The translations under genes and the position numbers were made by a program. Under the pieces are notes generated by a model. That model was given only the letters and a program-made list of their open reading frames with translations. It did no database searches and was not told the origin of the DNA. From Roseburia sp. (lineage in GTDB: Bacteria > Bacillota > Clostridia > Lachnospirales > Lachnospiraceae), in the NCBI GenBank assembly GCA_023667765.1, contig JAMOZS010000002.1, positions 1-58,870 of the forward strand: a stretch of 58,870 bases of DNA, given 5' to 3'. Shown here piece after piece: positions 25,119 to 33,448 of this stretch (the first letter of the stretch is position 1; the number at the start of each line of letters is the position of its first letter).

Positions 25119-26405
25119 TTATTTCACCGGGCTGATTTTATCTTTACCGCCCATATATGGCTGTAATGCCTCAGGAATATTGATACTGCCATCGGCATTT
25201 ACATTGTTTTCCAGGAAGGCAATCAGGCCTCTGGGCGTAGCCAATACTGTATTATTTAAGGTATGCACATAGTAAGTACCATTCTCACCTTTAGTGCGGA
25301 TACCCAGGCGGCGCGCCTGTGCATCGCCCAGAGTAGAACAGGAGCCTACCTCAAAATATTTCTGCTGGCGGGGGCTCCATGCTTCTACATCACAGGATTT
25401 CACCTTTAAATCAGCCAAATCTCCGCTACAGCATTCTAAAGTCCTGACAGGAATATCCAGACTTCTGAAGAAATCAACCGTATATCTCCACATTTTATTA
25501 TACCACTCCATCGACTCTTCAGGCTTGCATAATACTACCATTTCCTGTTTCTCAAATTGATGCACACGATAAACGCCCCGCTCCTCTATGCCATGGGAGC
25601 CTACCTCCTTGCGGAAGCACGGCGAATAAGAAGTCATTGTGACAGGAAGTGCAGACTCCTGTACCATCTGACCCTTGAACTTTCCAATCATGGAATGCTC
25701 TGAGGTACCTATCAGATACAAATCCTCACCTTCTATCTTATACATCATAGCTTCCATCTCCGCAAAGCTCATCACACCGTTTACAACGCTGCTGCGAATC
25801 ATAAAGGGAGGTATACAATAAACAAAACCTTTATCAATCATAAAATCCCGGGCATAACTTATCATAGCGGAATGAATTCTTGCAGCGTCGCCCATCAGAT
25901 AATAGAAGCCATTACCACTGGTGCGGCCTGCGGCATCCTTGTCCAGCCCACAGATACTCTCTAAAATATCCGCATGATAAGGTATCTCAAAATCAGGCAC
26001 TGTCGGTTCGCCGAATTTCTCGATTTCCACATTCTCACTGTCATCCCTTCCCACCGGCACGGAAGCGTCAATGATATTGGGAATCTTCATCATAATGGAA
26101 GTAACCTTTTCCTGCAACTGAGGCTCCAGCTCCTCCAACTCGGCCAGACGCTTTGCATTTGCGGCAACCTCCGCTTTCTTCTCCTCAGCCTCTTCCTTCT
26201 TTCCCTGAGCCATCAACGCACCGATTTCCTTAGAAATACGATTTTTACGGGCACGCAAATCGTCGGCCTCCTGCTTTGCCTTTCTGCTTTCAATATTCAG
26301 TGTAATTACCTCATCCACCAGAGGAAGCTTTTCATCTTGAAACTTCTTACGAATGTTCTCTTTTACAATATCGGGATTCTCTCTTAAAAATTTAATATCA
26401 ATCAT
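25119..26405 (-). CDS. serS: Seryl-tRNA synthetase
   Basis: Class II aminoacyl-tRNA synthetase (428 aa) charging tRNA-Ser and tRNA-Sec. The N-terminal coiled-coil arm (about 25-100, rich in Lys/Glu) is followed by the catalytic domain with motif 2 (SPCFRKEVGSHGIEERGVYRVHQFEK) and motif 3 (NNTVLATPRGLIAFLENN). ATG at 26405 is chosen to give the family-typical MIDIKFLREN, with GGAGG 5 nt upstream; an in-frame ATG lies 12 nt earlier. Its leader GCAGAATGGAGGAAATG resembles the initiation block seen before five other genes. Confidence 0.97.
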   Translation of the reverse strand: MIDIKFLRENPDIVKENIRKKFQDEKLPLVDEVITLNIESRKAKQEADDLRARKNRISKEIGALMAQGKKEEAEEKKAEVAANAKRLAELEELEPQLQEKVTSIMMKIPNIIDASVPVGRDDSENVEIEKFGEPTVPDFEIPYHADILESICGLDKDAAGRTSGNGFYYLMGDAARIHSAMISYARDFMIDKGFVYCIPPFMIRSSVVNGVMSFAEMEAMMYKIEGEDLYLIGTSEHSMIGKFKGQMVQESALPVTMTSYSPCFRKEVGSHGIEERGVYRVHQFEKQEMVVLCKPEESMEWYNKMWRYTVDFFRSLDIPVRTLECCSGDLADLKVKSCDVEAWSPRQQKYFEVGSCSTLGDAQARRLGIRTKGENGTYYVHTLNNTVLATPRGLIAFLENNVNADGSINIPEALQPYMGGKDKISPVK

Positions 26406-26461
26406 CATTTCCTCCATTCTGCCGTTGCTTATACAACGATATATGATAACTGTTAAGTCTG

Positions 26462-27529
26462 TTAATCCACCACAGCTTCTATAAAAATGTGGCGTACTTT
26501 CATCAAATCCATATACATTTCCCGGTTCACATCATTCCCCTGTCTATCCTTTATAATACGGATAACAGGCCTGTCCCGGAAATCTCTGTTCTGAGCAATT
26601 ACCACAGCCAGCTCGCCTTTGTTTGTCTTTACATAGCTTCCCACCGGATATATTGCGGTAAAGCTCAAAAAGGCTTCTACTATTTTAGCATCAAATTGTT
26701 TATTTTGGAAGGCTTTTAAATATTCCACGGCCTCATATACCTTCATACTTTTACAAGATATACCGCATATCATTTCATCGAAGGCATCACAGACATTTAC
26801 AATTCTACATTCCAAAGGGATATCTCTTAAATGCAAAGGAAAACCCGAGCCGTCCATTCTCTCATGATGATAAAGCACAATACTTTTGCTCACTGTAGAC
26901 GCCCACTTTTCTTCCTGCAGACAGGTATATCCGTATATGGGATGTTTTTTATAATCCGCCTGCTGTTTAGCATTCAGCTCTGAAATATCCATTCTGGCAT
27001 AATCGCCTGCGGTGTAACGCATTCCAATATCATGCAATAGACAACCAACACCGATATCGTGAATCTTTTCTTTTTTCAGCTTAAGCTTCAAAGCCGTCAA
27101 AATAGCCAGTGAACAGACATTAATCGAATGCTCATAAATATCTGTGCTTCTTTCTCTGATATCATAAATCTTCTCTACCACCCTTTCCTCTGCCAAAATG
27201 GTAGAAATGATATAATCAGCAGCTTCCGCCAGCGTAGCCAGCCCGCCATTATCATGCTGATAGGTATGATGCTCTAAAACATTCTTTACCTTTTCAGTGA
27301 TACCATCCTTTATTTCCGATTTAAGTATCACCATTTCATTAGCAATTTCTTTTTCCTTTATATATACTTCAAGAATACCCAACTCCATTATTCTCGGAAT
27401 GTATTCCTTACGAAGTAAGGCTCCTTCGGGCAAAATTACCTGATAGTCCGAAGTAAGTAAAGGTCTTGCCAACACCTCATTACCTGTTAAGGCGAAAATA
27501 TCCTTTCTTATCATCTTTATAATACCCAT
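26462..27529 (-). CDS. HD-GYP domain protein (cyclic di-GMP phosphodiesterase candidate)
   Basis: 355-aa soluble protein with an N-terminal region of about 120 residues of the DUF3391-like kind and an HD-GYP domain. Key residues are LLHDIG (H166, D167) and HHERMDGSGFP (221-231), where GYP is GFP; the HD and the remaining metal ligands are kept, so activity is plausible. No receiver or membrane segment, so it may act as a cytoplasmic hydrolase set by expression level. It lies between DUF4446 and serS in a run of minus-strand genes starting from parA. Confidence 0.88.
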   Translation of the reverse strand: MGIIKMIRKDIFALTGNEVLARPLLTSDYQVILPEGALLRKEYIPRIMELGILEVYIKEKEIANEMVILKSEIKDGITEKVKNVLEHHTYQHDNGGLATLAEAADYIISTILAEERVVEKIYDIRERSTDIYEHSINVCSLAILTALKLKLKKEKIHDIGVGCLLHDIGMRYTAGDYARMDISELNAKQQADYKKHPIYGYTCLQEEKWASTVSKSIVLYHHERMDGSGFPLHLRDIPLECRIVNVCDAFDEMICGISCKSMKVYEAVEYLKAFQNKQFDAKIVEAFLSFTAIYPVGSYVKTNKGELAVVIAQNRDFRDRPVIRIIKDRQGNDVNREMYMDLMKVRHIFIEAVVD

Positions 27530-27555
27530 CTATCCGCTTCGCAGGCACACACAAA

Positions 27556-28083
27556 TTAATCTTCCATAGCGATTGCCAACGCTTCAGCCTCTTCCTGCCC
27601 CAGAGAGATGGAACTCTCTCCCAGCTTAATCTCTTTTGTATAAGAATAACAACCTTCTGTACTATGCACTGAATTTATGATAAAACCATTGTTATTTTCA
27701 TCCAACAATGCCAGACTAAAACTCAGCTGACCGCCCATTTGATGAAAAGCGTCATATTTTACAAGGCCCATTTTTTGATATGCGGATTCCATATTTTTAT
27801 AAAGCTTACGGATATCCTTTCTGTTTTCCTCTGTACTGTGCTTCAGGAACTTATTATCCTCACATAGAGCAGCGATACTCTGCTCTAAGCTGGCGCCATC
27901 CTTTCCCACCAGAAAACTATCCAATCTGTGCTTCAGTTTTTTAGTTCTGCCTAACTGTATACATAATAACACAAACACTACTAATAATATCACAAGCAAT
28001 ATAATGATTGCTATAAGGAGATAACCTATATCAAAATTGCTTAATCCCATTCTATCCAAAATCACACTATTATTCGTACTCAA
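27556..28083 (-). CDS. DUF4446 family membrane protein
   Basis: 175-aa protein with one N-terminal transmembrane helix (about 19-43), a coiled-coil-like segment (about 50-105) and a compact C-terminal domain (AFHQMGGQLSFSLALLDENNNGFIINSVHS). This family is regularly found next to parB in Clostridia; its function is unknown. The start codon is TTG with AAGGAG 7 nt upstream. Cotranscription with parA-parB is likely (35 bp gap), suggesting a link to chromosome organisation, which is inference. Confidence 0.8.
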   Translation of the reverse strand: MSTNNSVILDRMGLSNFDIGYLLIAIIILLVILLVVFVLLCIQLGRTKKLKHRLDSFLVGKDGASLEQSIAALCEDNKFLKHSTEENRKDIRKLYKNMESAYQKMGLVKYDAFHQMGGQLSFSLALLDENNNGFIINSVHSTEGCYSYTKEIKLGESSISLGQEEAEALAIAMED

Positions 28084-28118
28084 TTTATTACTCCTTCGTC
28101 TATAAAATTCTCTTCTGT

Positions 28119-29033
28119 TTATTGCTGCTGATTTCCTATCATATCCAATAATCTATCTAGATCTTCATGATTATAAAATTCAATCTCTATCTTACCTGCC
28201 CCGTTTCCCTTCGAGGTAACGGAAACCTTCGTGCTCAGCTTATTCTTCAGCTTCTCTTCTATATCCTGATAAATTGCCTGCAAGGTCTTATCATCCAGCT
28301 TCTTTGGCTTAGCCGGCTTATGCAGATTTTTCATCAGCTTCTCCACATCACGCACGCTTAGCTTCTCGTCAAAAATCCGTTGAGCCAGACTATACTGCTC
28401 TTCCGGATTCTCTACTGCTACAAGAGCCCTTGCATGTCCTGTGGAAATCATCTCATCAATAACCATCTGCTGAACCTCATCTGTAAGCTTCAGCAAACGA
28501 ATGGAATTTGTCACGGCGGCACGACTCTTAGAAACCCTTTCGGCCACCTCATCCTGCTTCAGATTAAATTCCTCCAAGAGACGCTTATAAGCCTGTGCCT
28601 CTTCAATAGGGTTTAAATCCTCTCGCTGAATATTCTCAATCAGAGAAATTTCCACTATTTCCTGCTCTGTATAGTCACGAATAATTACAGGTATTTCTTT
28701 CAGCCCGGCTAATTTAGCTGCCCGCCACCTACGCTCACCGGCTATAATTTCATAATGGTCTTTGCGGTCCTGTACCAGAATAGGTTGTATCATTCCAAAC
28801 TGTTTAATAGAATCAGAAAGCTCCTGCAGAGCATCCTCATCAAAATTTTTGCGAGGCTGCTTCCTGTTCGGCTCGACCTTGGTAATCTTTACGATTGTCT
28901 CGGGCCCTTTGGCAGCCTTACCCTCCGGTGAATCCACGGAAGTTTCTGTTACCTTCATTTCCTTTTTCTTAGTCTCCCCAACCGCATTGGGAATTAATGA
29001 ATCCAAACCCTTGCCCAATCCTCTTACTGCCAT
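28119..29033 (-). CDS. parB: Chromosome partitioning protein ParB (Spo0J)
   Basis: 304-aa parS-binding CTPase that spreads on DNA and loads SMC at the origin. The N-terminal region has GLGKGLDSLIP; the ParB/sulfiredoxin fold has ELSDSIKQFGMIQPILVQ and the CTP-binding GERRWRAAK; then comes ENIQREDLNPIEEAQAYKRL. The helix-turn-helix (about 165-200, VAERVSKSRAAVTNSIRLL) reads parS, and a C-terminal dimer domain follows. AAGGAGATAAGATT precedes the ATG. Its sites are at 30108-30123 and 30157-30172. Confidence 0.97.
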   Translation of the reverse strand: MAVRGLGKGLDSLIPNAVGETKKKEMKVTETSVDSPEGKAAKGPETIVKITKVEPNRKQPRKNFDEDALQELSDSIKQFGMIQPILVQDRKDHYEIIAGERRWRAAKLAGLKEIPVIIRDYTEQEIVEISLIENIQREDLNPIEEAQAYKRLLEEFNLKQDEVAERVSKSRAAVTNSIRLLKLTDEVQQMVIDEMISTGHARALVAVENPEEQYSLAQRIFDEKLSVRDVEKLMKNLHKPAKPKKLDDKTLQAIYQDIEEKLKNKLSTKVSVTSKGNGAGKIEIEFYNHEDLDRLLDMIGNQQQ

Positions 29034-29064
29034 AATCTTATCTCCTTAATAAATATAACAAACA

Positions 29065-29829
29065 TTACTTCGTGTACTGAATTACCTCATCCGCCAAACT
29101 CAAATAAGCCTCTGCGCCTGCAGACTTAGAATCATAACGCGTAATAGGCATACCAAAGCTGGGCGCTTCAGCTAATCTGATATTTCTCGGAATCAAAGTA
29201 TTATAAATGCGCTGCTTTAAATGATTCTTTACATTTTCTACTACCTGCATGGAAAGGTTTGTCCGAGAATCGTACATTGTAAAAACAACACCCTCCATGT
29301 CCAGCGCAGGGTTCAGGCGCTCCTTTACCAGATTAATCGTATGTATCAGCTGACTTAAACCTTCCAAAGCATAATACTCACATTGAATCGGTACAATTAC
29401 ACTGTTAGCTGTAGTCATTGCATTAATCGTCAACATATTTAAAGAAGGAGGACAGTCAATAATAATATAATCATACTCATCCTTTACATAATCCACTTCA
29501 TTCTTTAAAATATATTCCTTGCGGTCTACACCGATTAACTCAATCTCCGCAGCTGCCAAATTCACATTTGACGGCACCACAGAAACATTATGTATAACGT
29601 CTTGAATCATACAATCCCCAATGGAGCATTCACCTAAAATAAGCTCATATATGGTATTATCCAATTCATTCTTATCAATACCAAAACCACTGGTGGTATT
29701 TCCCTGAGGGTCTGCATCAATAACTAAAACCTTCTTACCCTTCATTGCTAAAGCGGCAGAAAGATTTATAGATGTGGTGGTCTTTCCTACTCCACCCTTT
29801 TGATTTGCAATAGCTATTATTTTTCCCAT
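29065..29829 (-). CDS. parA: Chromosome partitioning ATPase ParA (Soj)
   Basis: 254-aa Walker-type ATPase that works with ParB in origin segregation and, in Bacillus, tunes DnaA. The deviant Walker A KGGVGKTT is at about 11-18, with DADPQGNTT and the Walker [12 protein letters not shown] at 29829 is chosen from the family start [18 protein letters not shown] and the GAGAGA ribosome site. The upstream GCAGAAATGAG block contains an in-frame ATG four codons earlier. First gene of the parA-parB-DUF4446 run. Confidence 0.97.
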   Translation of the reverse strand: MGKIIAIANQKGGVGKTTTSINLSAALAMKGKKVLVIDADPQGNTTSGFGIDKNELDNTIYELILGECSIGDCMIQDVIHNVSVVPSNVNLAAAEIELIGVDRKEYILKNEVDYVKDEYDYIIIDCPPSLNMLTINAMTTANSVIVPIQCEYYALEGLSQLIHTINLVKERLNPALDMEGVVFTMYDSRTNLSMQVVENVKNHLKQRIYNTLIPRNIRLAEAPSFGMPITRYDSKSAGAEAYLSLADEVIQYTK

Positions 29830-30046
29830 AGTCTCTCTCATTTCTGCGCTACACATTTCACAAAGCCATAAATGATTTTCTCATTCTATCTAAAATAACT
29901 TTTCTTTTGTTGCGCTTTTCAATTATATCATTAAATCACTGATATATCTATAATAAAGTTGAAAAATATTATACTTGAAAAATGTCATGAACAGGCATCT
30001 TCAAATGAAATAAAAGGAGAGCTGCTTTTTGAAATAATCTTATATA

Positions 30047-30079
30047 TGTTTCACGCCTGTTATATAAAATGTTTCACGC
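30047..30079. promoter_or_regulatory. Two parS half-sites (TGTTTCACGC) in the parA upstream region
   Basis: TGTTTCACGC occurs at 30047-30056 and 30070-30079 as direct repeats 23 bp apart. Each matches the left half of parS but lacks the right half. Around them, 29848-30107 is AT-rich with no gene; promoter elements for parA probably lie here but none is convincing. Confidence 0.55.
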
Positions 30080-30107
30080 TTTAGAGTCCACAATATCTTG
30101 ATTAAAA

Positions 30108-30123
30108 TGTTTCACGTGAAACA
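30108..30123. promoter_or_regulatory. parS site 1
   Basis: TGTTTCACGTGAAACA, the exact 16-bp bacterial parS consensus palindrome, bound by ParB. It lies about 280 bp upstream of parA. Confidence 0.97.
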
Positions 30124-30147
30124 TTATCTTGTGTCATTACTATAATG

Positions 30148-30181
30148 AAAAAGGAATGTTTCACGTGAAACATTCCTTTTT
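30148..30181. promoter_or_regulatory. parS site 2 embedded in a perfect 34-bp palindrome/terminator
   Basis: A second exact parS (30157-30172) is extended on both sides by AAAAAGGAA/TTCCTTTTT to a perfect 34-bp palindrome. It starts 19 nt past the stop codon of the response regulator gene. Transcribed from the minus strand it makes a GC-closed hairpin followed by TTTTT, a rho-independent terminator. The same DNA therefore should bind ParB and end transcription. Confidence 0.9.
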
Positions 30182-30199
30182 AACACTTTTTTTTGCGCT

Positions 30200-30838
30200 T
30201 TATAGCTTAATTAAGTCATTTTTTATTGCAAACACAGCCGCCTGGGTTCTATCAGATACACCAATCTTTTTAAATATATTTGATATATGATTTTTTACTG
30301 TTCTTTCACTAATGTTCAGTTTAATTGCAATTTCTTTATTAAACATGCCTTTTGTAATAAGAACTAATACTTCCAACTCTCTCTTCGTCAAAGTATCAAT
30401 TAAATCTTTATCCTGGTCTCTGACAATTAATTTATTATTCAATAATGGGATTAAACTGGACTGAATATATTTGTCTCCTCTAGCCAATGAATAAATAGCT
30501 TCCCTTAGTTCAGAAAAATCAACTTCCTTTAATAAATATCCATCTACATCTAAGTCAACAGCTTTCATTAAATACTCTATCGTATTATGGACAGTTAAAA
30601 TCAAAACCCTAGTACGGATGCGACTTTTTTTTATTTCTTCCAATACTTCTATTCCGTTTTTAGTAGGCATATTAATATCCAGTAACAAAACATCTGGTTT
30701 TATGCTTGCTACCTTTTCCAGACATTCCATACCATCACTCGCTTCCATAACAACCTCAATACCTTCATCAAGTTCTAACAGTTGTCTGATTCCCTCTCTT
30801 ATTAAGTTATGGTCGTCCGCCAACATTACTTTAATCAT
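30200..30838 (-). CDS. NarL/LuxR-family response regulator (DegU-like)
   Basis: 212-aa transcriptional regulator. The receiver has the DD pair near the N-terminus, phosphoacceptor D54 (LLLDINMP) and the conserved Lys in LLKEVDF. A LuxR-type helix-turn-helix follows at about 145-205 (LTKRELEVLVLITKGMFNKE then IAIKLNISERTVKNHISNIF). GGAGG precedes the ATG. It lies 83 bp downstream of the histidine kinase gene in the same direction, and the pair is laid out like degS-degU. Targets are unknown. Confidence 0.92.
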   Translation of the reverse strand: MIKVMLADDHNLIREGIRQLLELDEGIEVVMEASDGMECLEKVASIKPDVLLLDINMPTKNGIEVLEEIKKSRIRTRVLILTVHNTIEYLMKAVDLDVDGYLLKEVDFSELREAIYSLARGDKYIQSSLIPLLNNKLIVRDQDKDLIDTLTKRELEVLVLITKGMFNKEIAIKLNISERTVKNHISNIFKKIGVSDRTQAAVFAIKNDLIKL

Positions 30839-30921
30839 TTTAACCTCCCCATGATGCCGCTCTTAACAGTATCTTAAATCAGGATAAATATCATATTCCA
30901 AATAATATACCTGAAAATAAA

Positions 30922-31908
30922 CTAATTATCAAAAGGAATTTCAATATGTATATTAGTCCCCTCACCTATATCCGATTGTATCTCTATTGTTCCGTCTAAC
31001 AATTTTACTCTTTCTTTCATCACAGAAAGGCCAAAATGTTTACATTGTTTTTCTGTAACTTCAGCTTCCTGAAATCCCTTTCCGTTATCATTTACATCAA
31101 TACAAATATGATTTCCATGCGCACCATATTTAAATATAATTTTATCTGCCTGAGCATGTTTCACTATATTGCAAATACATTCCTGTACGATTCGATAAAC
31201 TGTCACCATCATCAAAGAGTTTTCACATGAAACATCTTCTATCTCAGATTCAATCGTATATTTCATATCAGCGTTAATTGTCTGAAATAATGCCTCAAAG
31301 GCCGCACGCAAACCCAAATCATCAAAAGTCATAGAACGTAAATCATACACAGCATCTCTTATCTCATCAATTACCCTTTTCAGGTCTTTTTTGATAACAG
31401 ACATTTCTAACTTAGCACGAACAGTATCCTGCTCCATAAATATAGAGCTTAGTTCTACTTTATGTATAATATGCGCTAAATCCTGAAGCGCCGTATCATG
31501 CAAATCCCTCGCTATACGCTGCCTGTCCTCCTCCTGAATTTTTAATACAGCCAAGTTCCTGTCCCGGTTCTTTGTAGCATTTGATTCTTTCTCAGTAGAT
31601 ATGATTTTCTCTATCTTCTGAATATATAAATCCATTCTTTTCAATTCGTCACCTAACTGGCCATTGACCTTCTGTAAATCCGATTTTTCTGATTTGGACT
31701 TTTCAATCTGTTCCTTATGTAGACGCTCCTCATTCCTTGGAGAAAAAATCTTAAAATCATTATCCTCACAATAAGAAAAATTGGCAACAAAATAATCCGC
31801 CTGCTGCATTCTCTCTAAATTATCATTTATTTTTTCCTGTATTTGATTACGCTTTTCCTGTAATTCCAAAAAAATATCATATAATTCATTATAATTATCG
31901 GAATTCAT
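30922..31908 (-). CDS. Cytoplasmic sensor histidine kinase (DegS-like)
   Basis: 328-aa kinase without transmembrane segments. The N-terminal 120 residues form a long coiled coil with a small Cys-containing segment (about 40-55, YFVANFSYCEDNDF), resembling DegS rather than membrane sensors. The HisKA_3 domain has phosphoacceptor H137 in RQRIARDLHDTALQDL; the ATPase has an N-box (about 235-250, ECICNIVKHAQA) and DNGKGF. The partner regulator is just downstream. A degenerate parS-like sequence (13 of 16 matches, 31219-31234) lies inside the gene. AAAGGGA precedes the ATG. Confidence 0.92.
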   Translation of the reverse strand: MNSDNYNELYDIFLELQEKRNQIQEKINDNLERMQQADYFVANFSYCEDNDFKIFSPRNEERLHKEQIEKSKSEKSDLQKVNGQLGDELKRMDLYIQKIEKIISTEKESNATKNRDRNLAVLKIQEEDRQRIARDLHDTALQDLAHIIHKVELSSIFMEQDTVRAKLEMSVIKKDLKRVIDEIRDAVYDLRSMTFDDLGLRAAFEALFQTINADMKYTIESEIEDVSCENSLMMVTVYRIVQECICNIVKHAQADKIIFKYGAHGNHICIDVNDNGKGFQEAEVTEKQCKHFGLSVMKERVKLLDGTIEIQSDIGEGTNIHIEIPFDN

Positions 31909-32332
31909 CTAATAGTCCCTTTCCTAATGATACTGCCTTTTATTAACTCTTTATAAACTCTACAGTCTTTTAAACTACCTGACAAAAGATAATATTCTAA
32001 GAAAGTGCTGGATTCATTTCAATCAGTTCTTCCTGAGAGCCTCCGGCGATTCCAAAATAATGAATCAGCATCAGCTAACTCTAAGAATAACTGACAGAGC
32101 ATAAAATATACAAAGCGTCAAACTACGAAAATTACATCTAATCACTCATCGCAGTTAAAACAAATAAATGTAATTACATTATATTAAGTATGATTTAAGG
32201 AATATTTAAGGAAACTGCCAATGCCAATCCTCAGCAACACTTAAGGTAAAAAGGATAAAAATATTTCCATATTTATGTATATTTTGCCATAAAAAAACGA
32301 ATATGACAACTAAAAAATAAATAACATTTTTA
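31909..32332. other. Intergenic region upstream of the kinase gene and the hydrolase gene
   Basis: About 420 bp without a credible gene. From about 31996 it holds a degenerate relative of the 59-bp repeat (TCTAAGAAAGTGCTGGATTC and AATCAG, then GAGAGCCTCCGGC). Small palindromic pieces containing GAATCAG/CATCAG follow to about 32100. The remainder to 32332 is AT-rich. Minus-strand promoter elements for the kinase gene are expected but not clear. Confidence 0.4.
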
Positions 32333-32361
32333 TTGTGCATTTTTTTATTGTGACATATAAT
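32333..32361 (+). promoter_or_regulatory. Candidate promoter of the alpha/beta-hydrolase-fold gene
   Basis: TTGTGC (32333-32338) and TATAAT (32356-32361) are 17 bp apart, 59 nt before the start codon at 32421. Confidence 0.5.
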
Positions 32362-32420
32362 AAAAATGAGATACATCATAGAAAAAACTGACAATCCATT
32401 TTTATAAGAAAGGGAAATTC

Positions 32421-33377
32421 ATGAATCATAAAGGGAAAACACTTTTCATTCTGGCGTCAGTTACTGCTGCCACGATACATGTGATAAATCGAGTGGATGA
32501 TTCCCATGCCACTATGAAGGATGTACTGAATTCAACAGAAAATATGTACTATGAATGGCGTTTCGGAAAAATCAGATATACAAAAAGGGGAAACGGTTCG
32601 CCTGTTCTTTTGATTCATGATTTAAATGCAGGCAGCTCCTCCTATGAATTTTCAAAAATAATTGGCGGACTTTCCAAAAAGCATGAGGTGTATTGCATAG
32701 ACCTGTTGGGTTACGGCCTCTCCGACAAACCCAATATCACATTTACAAACTATCTTTATGTACAAATGATTACAGATTTTATTAAAACGATTATCGGCAG
32801 GAAAACCGATATAGCCGCTACAGGCAATGCATTTCCCTTAGCTGTAATGACCTGTCATAATGATAAAGAGCTTGTCCAAAATCTGGTAGGCATCAACCCT
32901 CAAAATTTATACCAGTTGAATCAGATTCCCTCCAAACAGACCAGGGCACTCAGTCTTTTAATGGAGATACCCATTCTGGGAACCTTTTTATACCATTTAC
33001 ATACCAATAAATCTTCCCTGACCAGAAGCTTCGAGGAAGAATATTTTTACAATCCTTATAAAGTGGAGGAAAAGGATATTCTCGCTTATCTGGAAGCCTC
33101 TCATACTGCAAAGCATCATGCCAAGCACGCACAAGCCAGTCTGCTGGGACGGTATACCAATACCAATATCATACATGCATTAAAAGAAATTAACAACAAT
33201 ATCTATATCATTGCGGGAAAAAATGAAAATGATATCAAAAATATCATAGAGAATTACAGCTACTATAACAGCGCTATTGAAGTGTCTTACATTCCCCGCA
33301 CAAAGCACCTTCCCCAGCTGGAAAATCCGGAAGAAGTAATAAACTGTCTGGACATGTATCTTACAGATATACATTGA
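32421..33377 (+). CDS. Alpha/beta-hydrolase-fold protein lacking the nucleophilic serine
   Basis: 318-aa protein with a short hydrophobic N-terminus (about 7-22), which may anchor it, and an alpha/beta-hydrolase core. Core marks are the oxyanion-strand PVLLIHD (61-67), DLLGYGLSDKP (94-104) and a C-terminal TKHLPQLENP whose H296 is at the catalytic-His position. The nucleophile elbow, normally GxSxG, reads G135-N-A-F-P, so Ala137 replaces Ser. Unless another residue serves, it should not be a hydrolase; a binding or scaffold role is possible. It is convergent with rsmG, alone on the plus strand left of oriC. Confidence 0.82.
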   Translation: MNHKGKTLFILASVTAATIHVINRVDDSHATMKDVLNSTENMYYEWRFGKIRYTKRGNGSPVLLIHDLNAGSSSYEFSKIIGGLSKKHEVYCIDLLGYGLSDKPNITFTNYLYVQMITDFIKTIIGRKTDIAATGNAFPLAVMTCHNDKELVQNLVGINPQNLYQLNQIPSKQTRALSLLMEIPILGTFLYHLHTNKSSLTRSFEEEYFYNPYKVEEKDILAYLEASHTAKHHAKHAQASLLGRYTNTNIIHALKEINNNIYIIAGKNENDIKNIIENYSYYNSAIEVSYIPRTKHLPQLENPEEVINCLDMYLTDIH

Positions 33378-33410
33378 TTATGAGTCAAGTGCCATGCTTG
33401 CATAAGCATA

Positions 33411-33429
33411 AAGTCATGTGCCATGACTT
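33411..33429. terminator. Symmetrical hairpin between convergent genes
   Basis: AAGTCATG-TGC-CATGACTT is a perfect 8-bp inverted repeat in the 71-bp gap between the hydrolase-fold gene and rsmG. The motif GTGCCATG also occurs just upstream (33390-33397) as part of another palindromic stretch (GCTTGCATAAGC). It lacks long T-runs; it may be a weak bidirectional terminator or a REP-like unit. Confidence 0.4.
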
Positions 33430-33448
33430 GGCGAATGCCCCGAGAATT

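Noticed and set aside
32206-32394. 62-aa hydrophobic minus-strand frame
   Set aside because: The composition follows from AT-rich DNA; it overlaps the hydrolase promoter and has no ribosome site.
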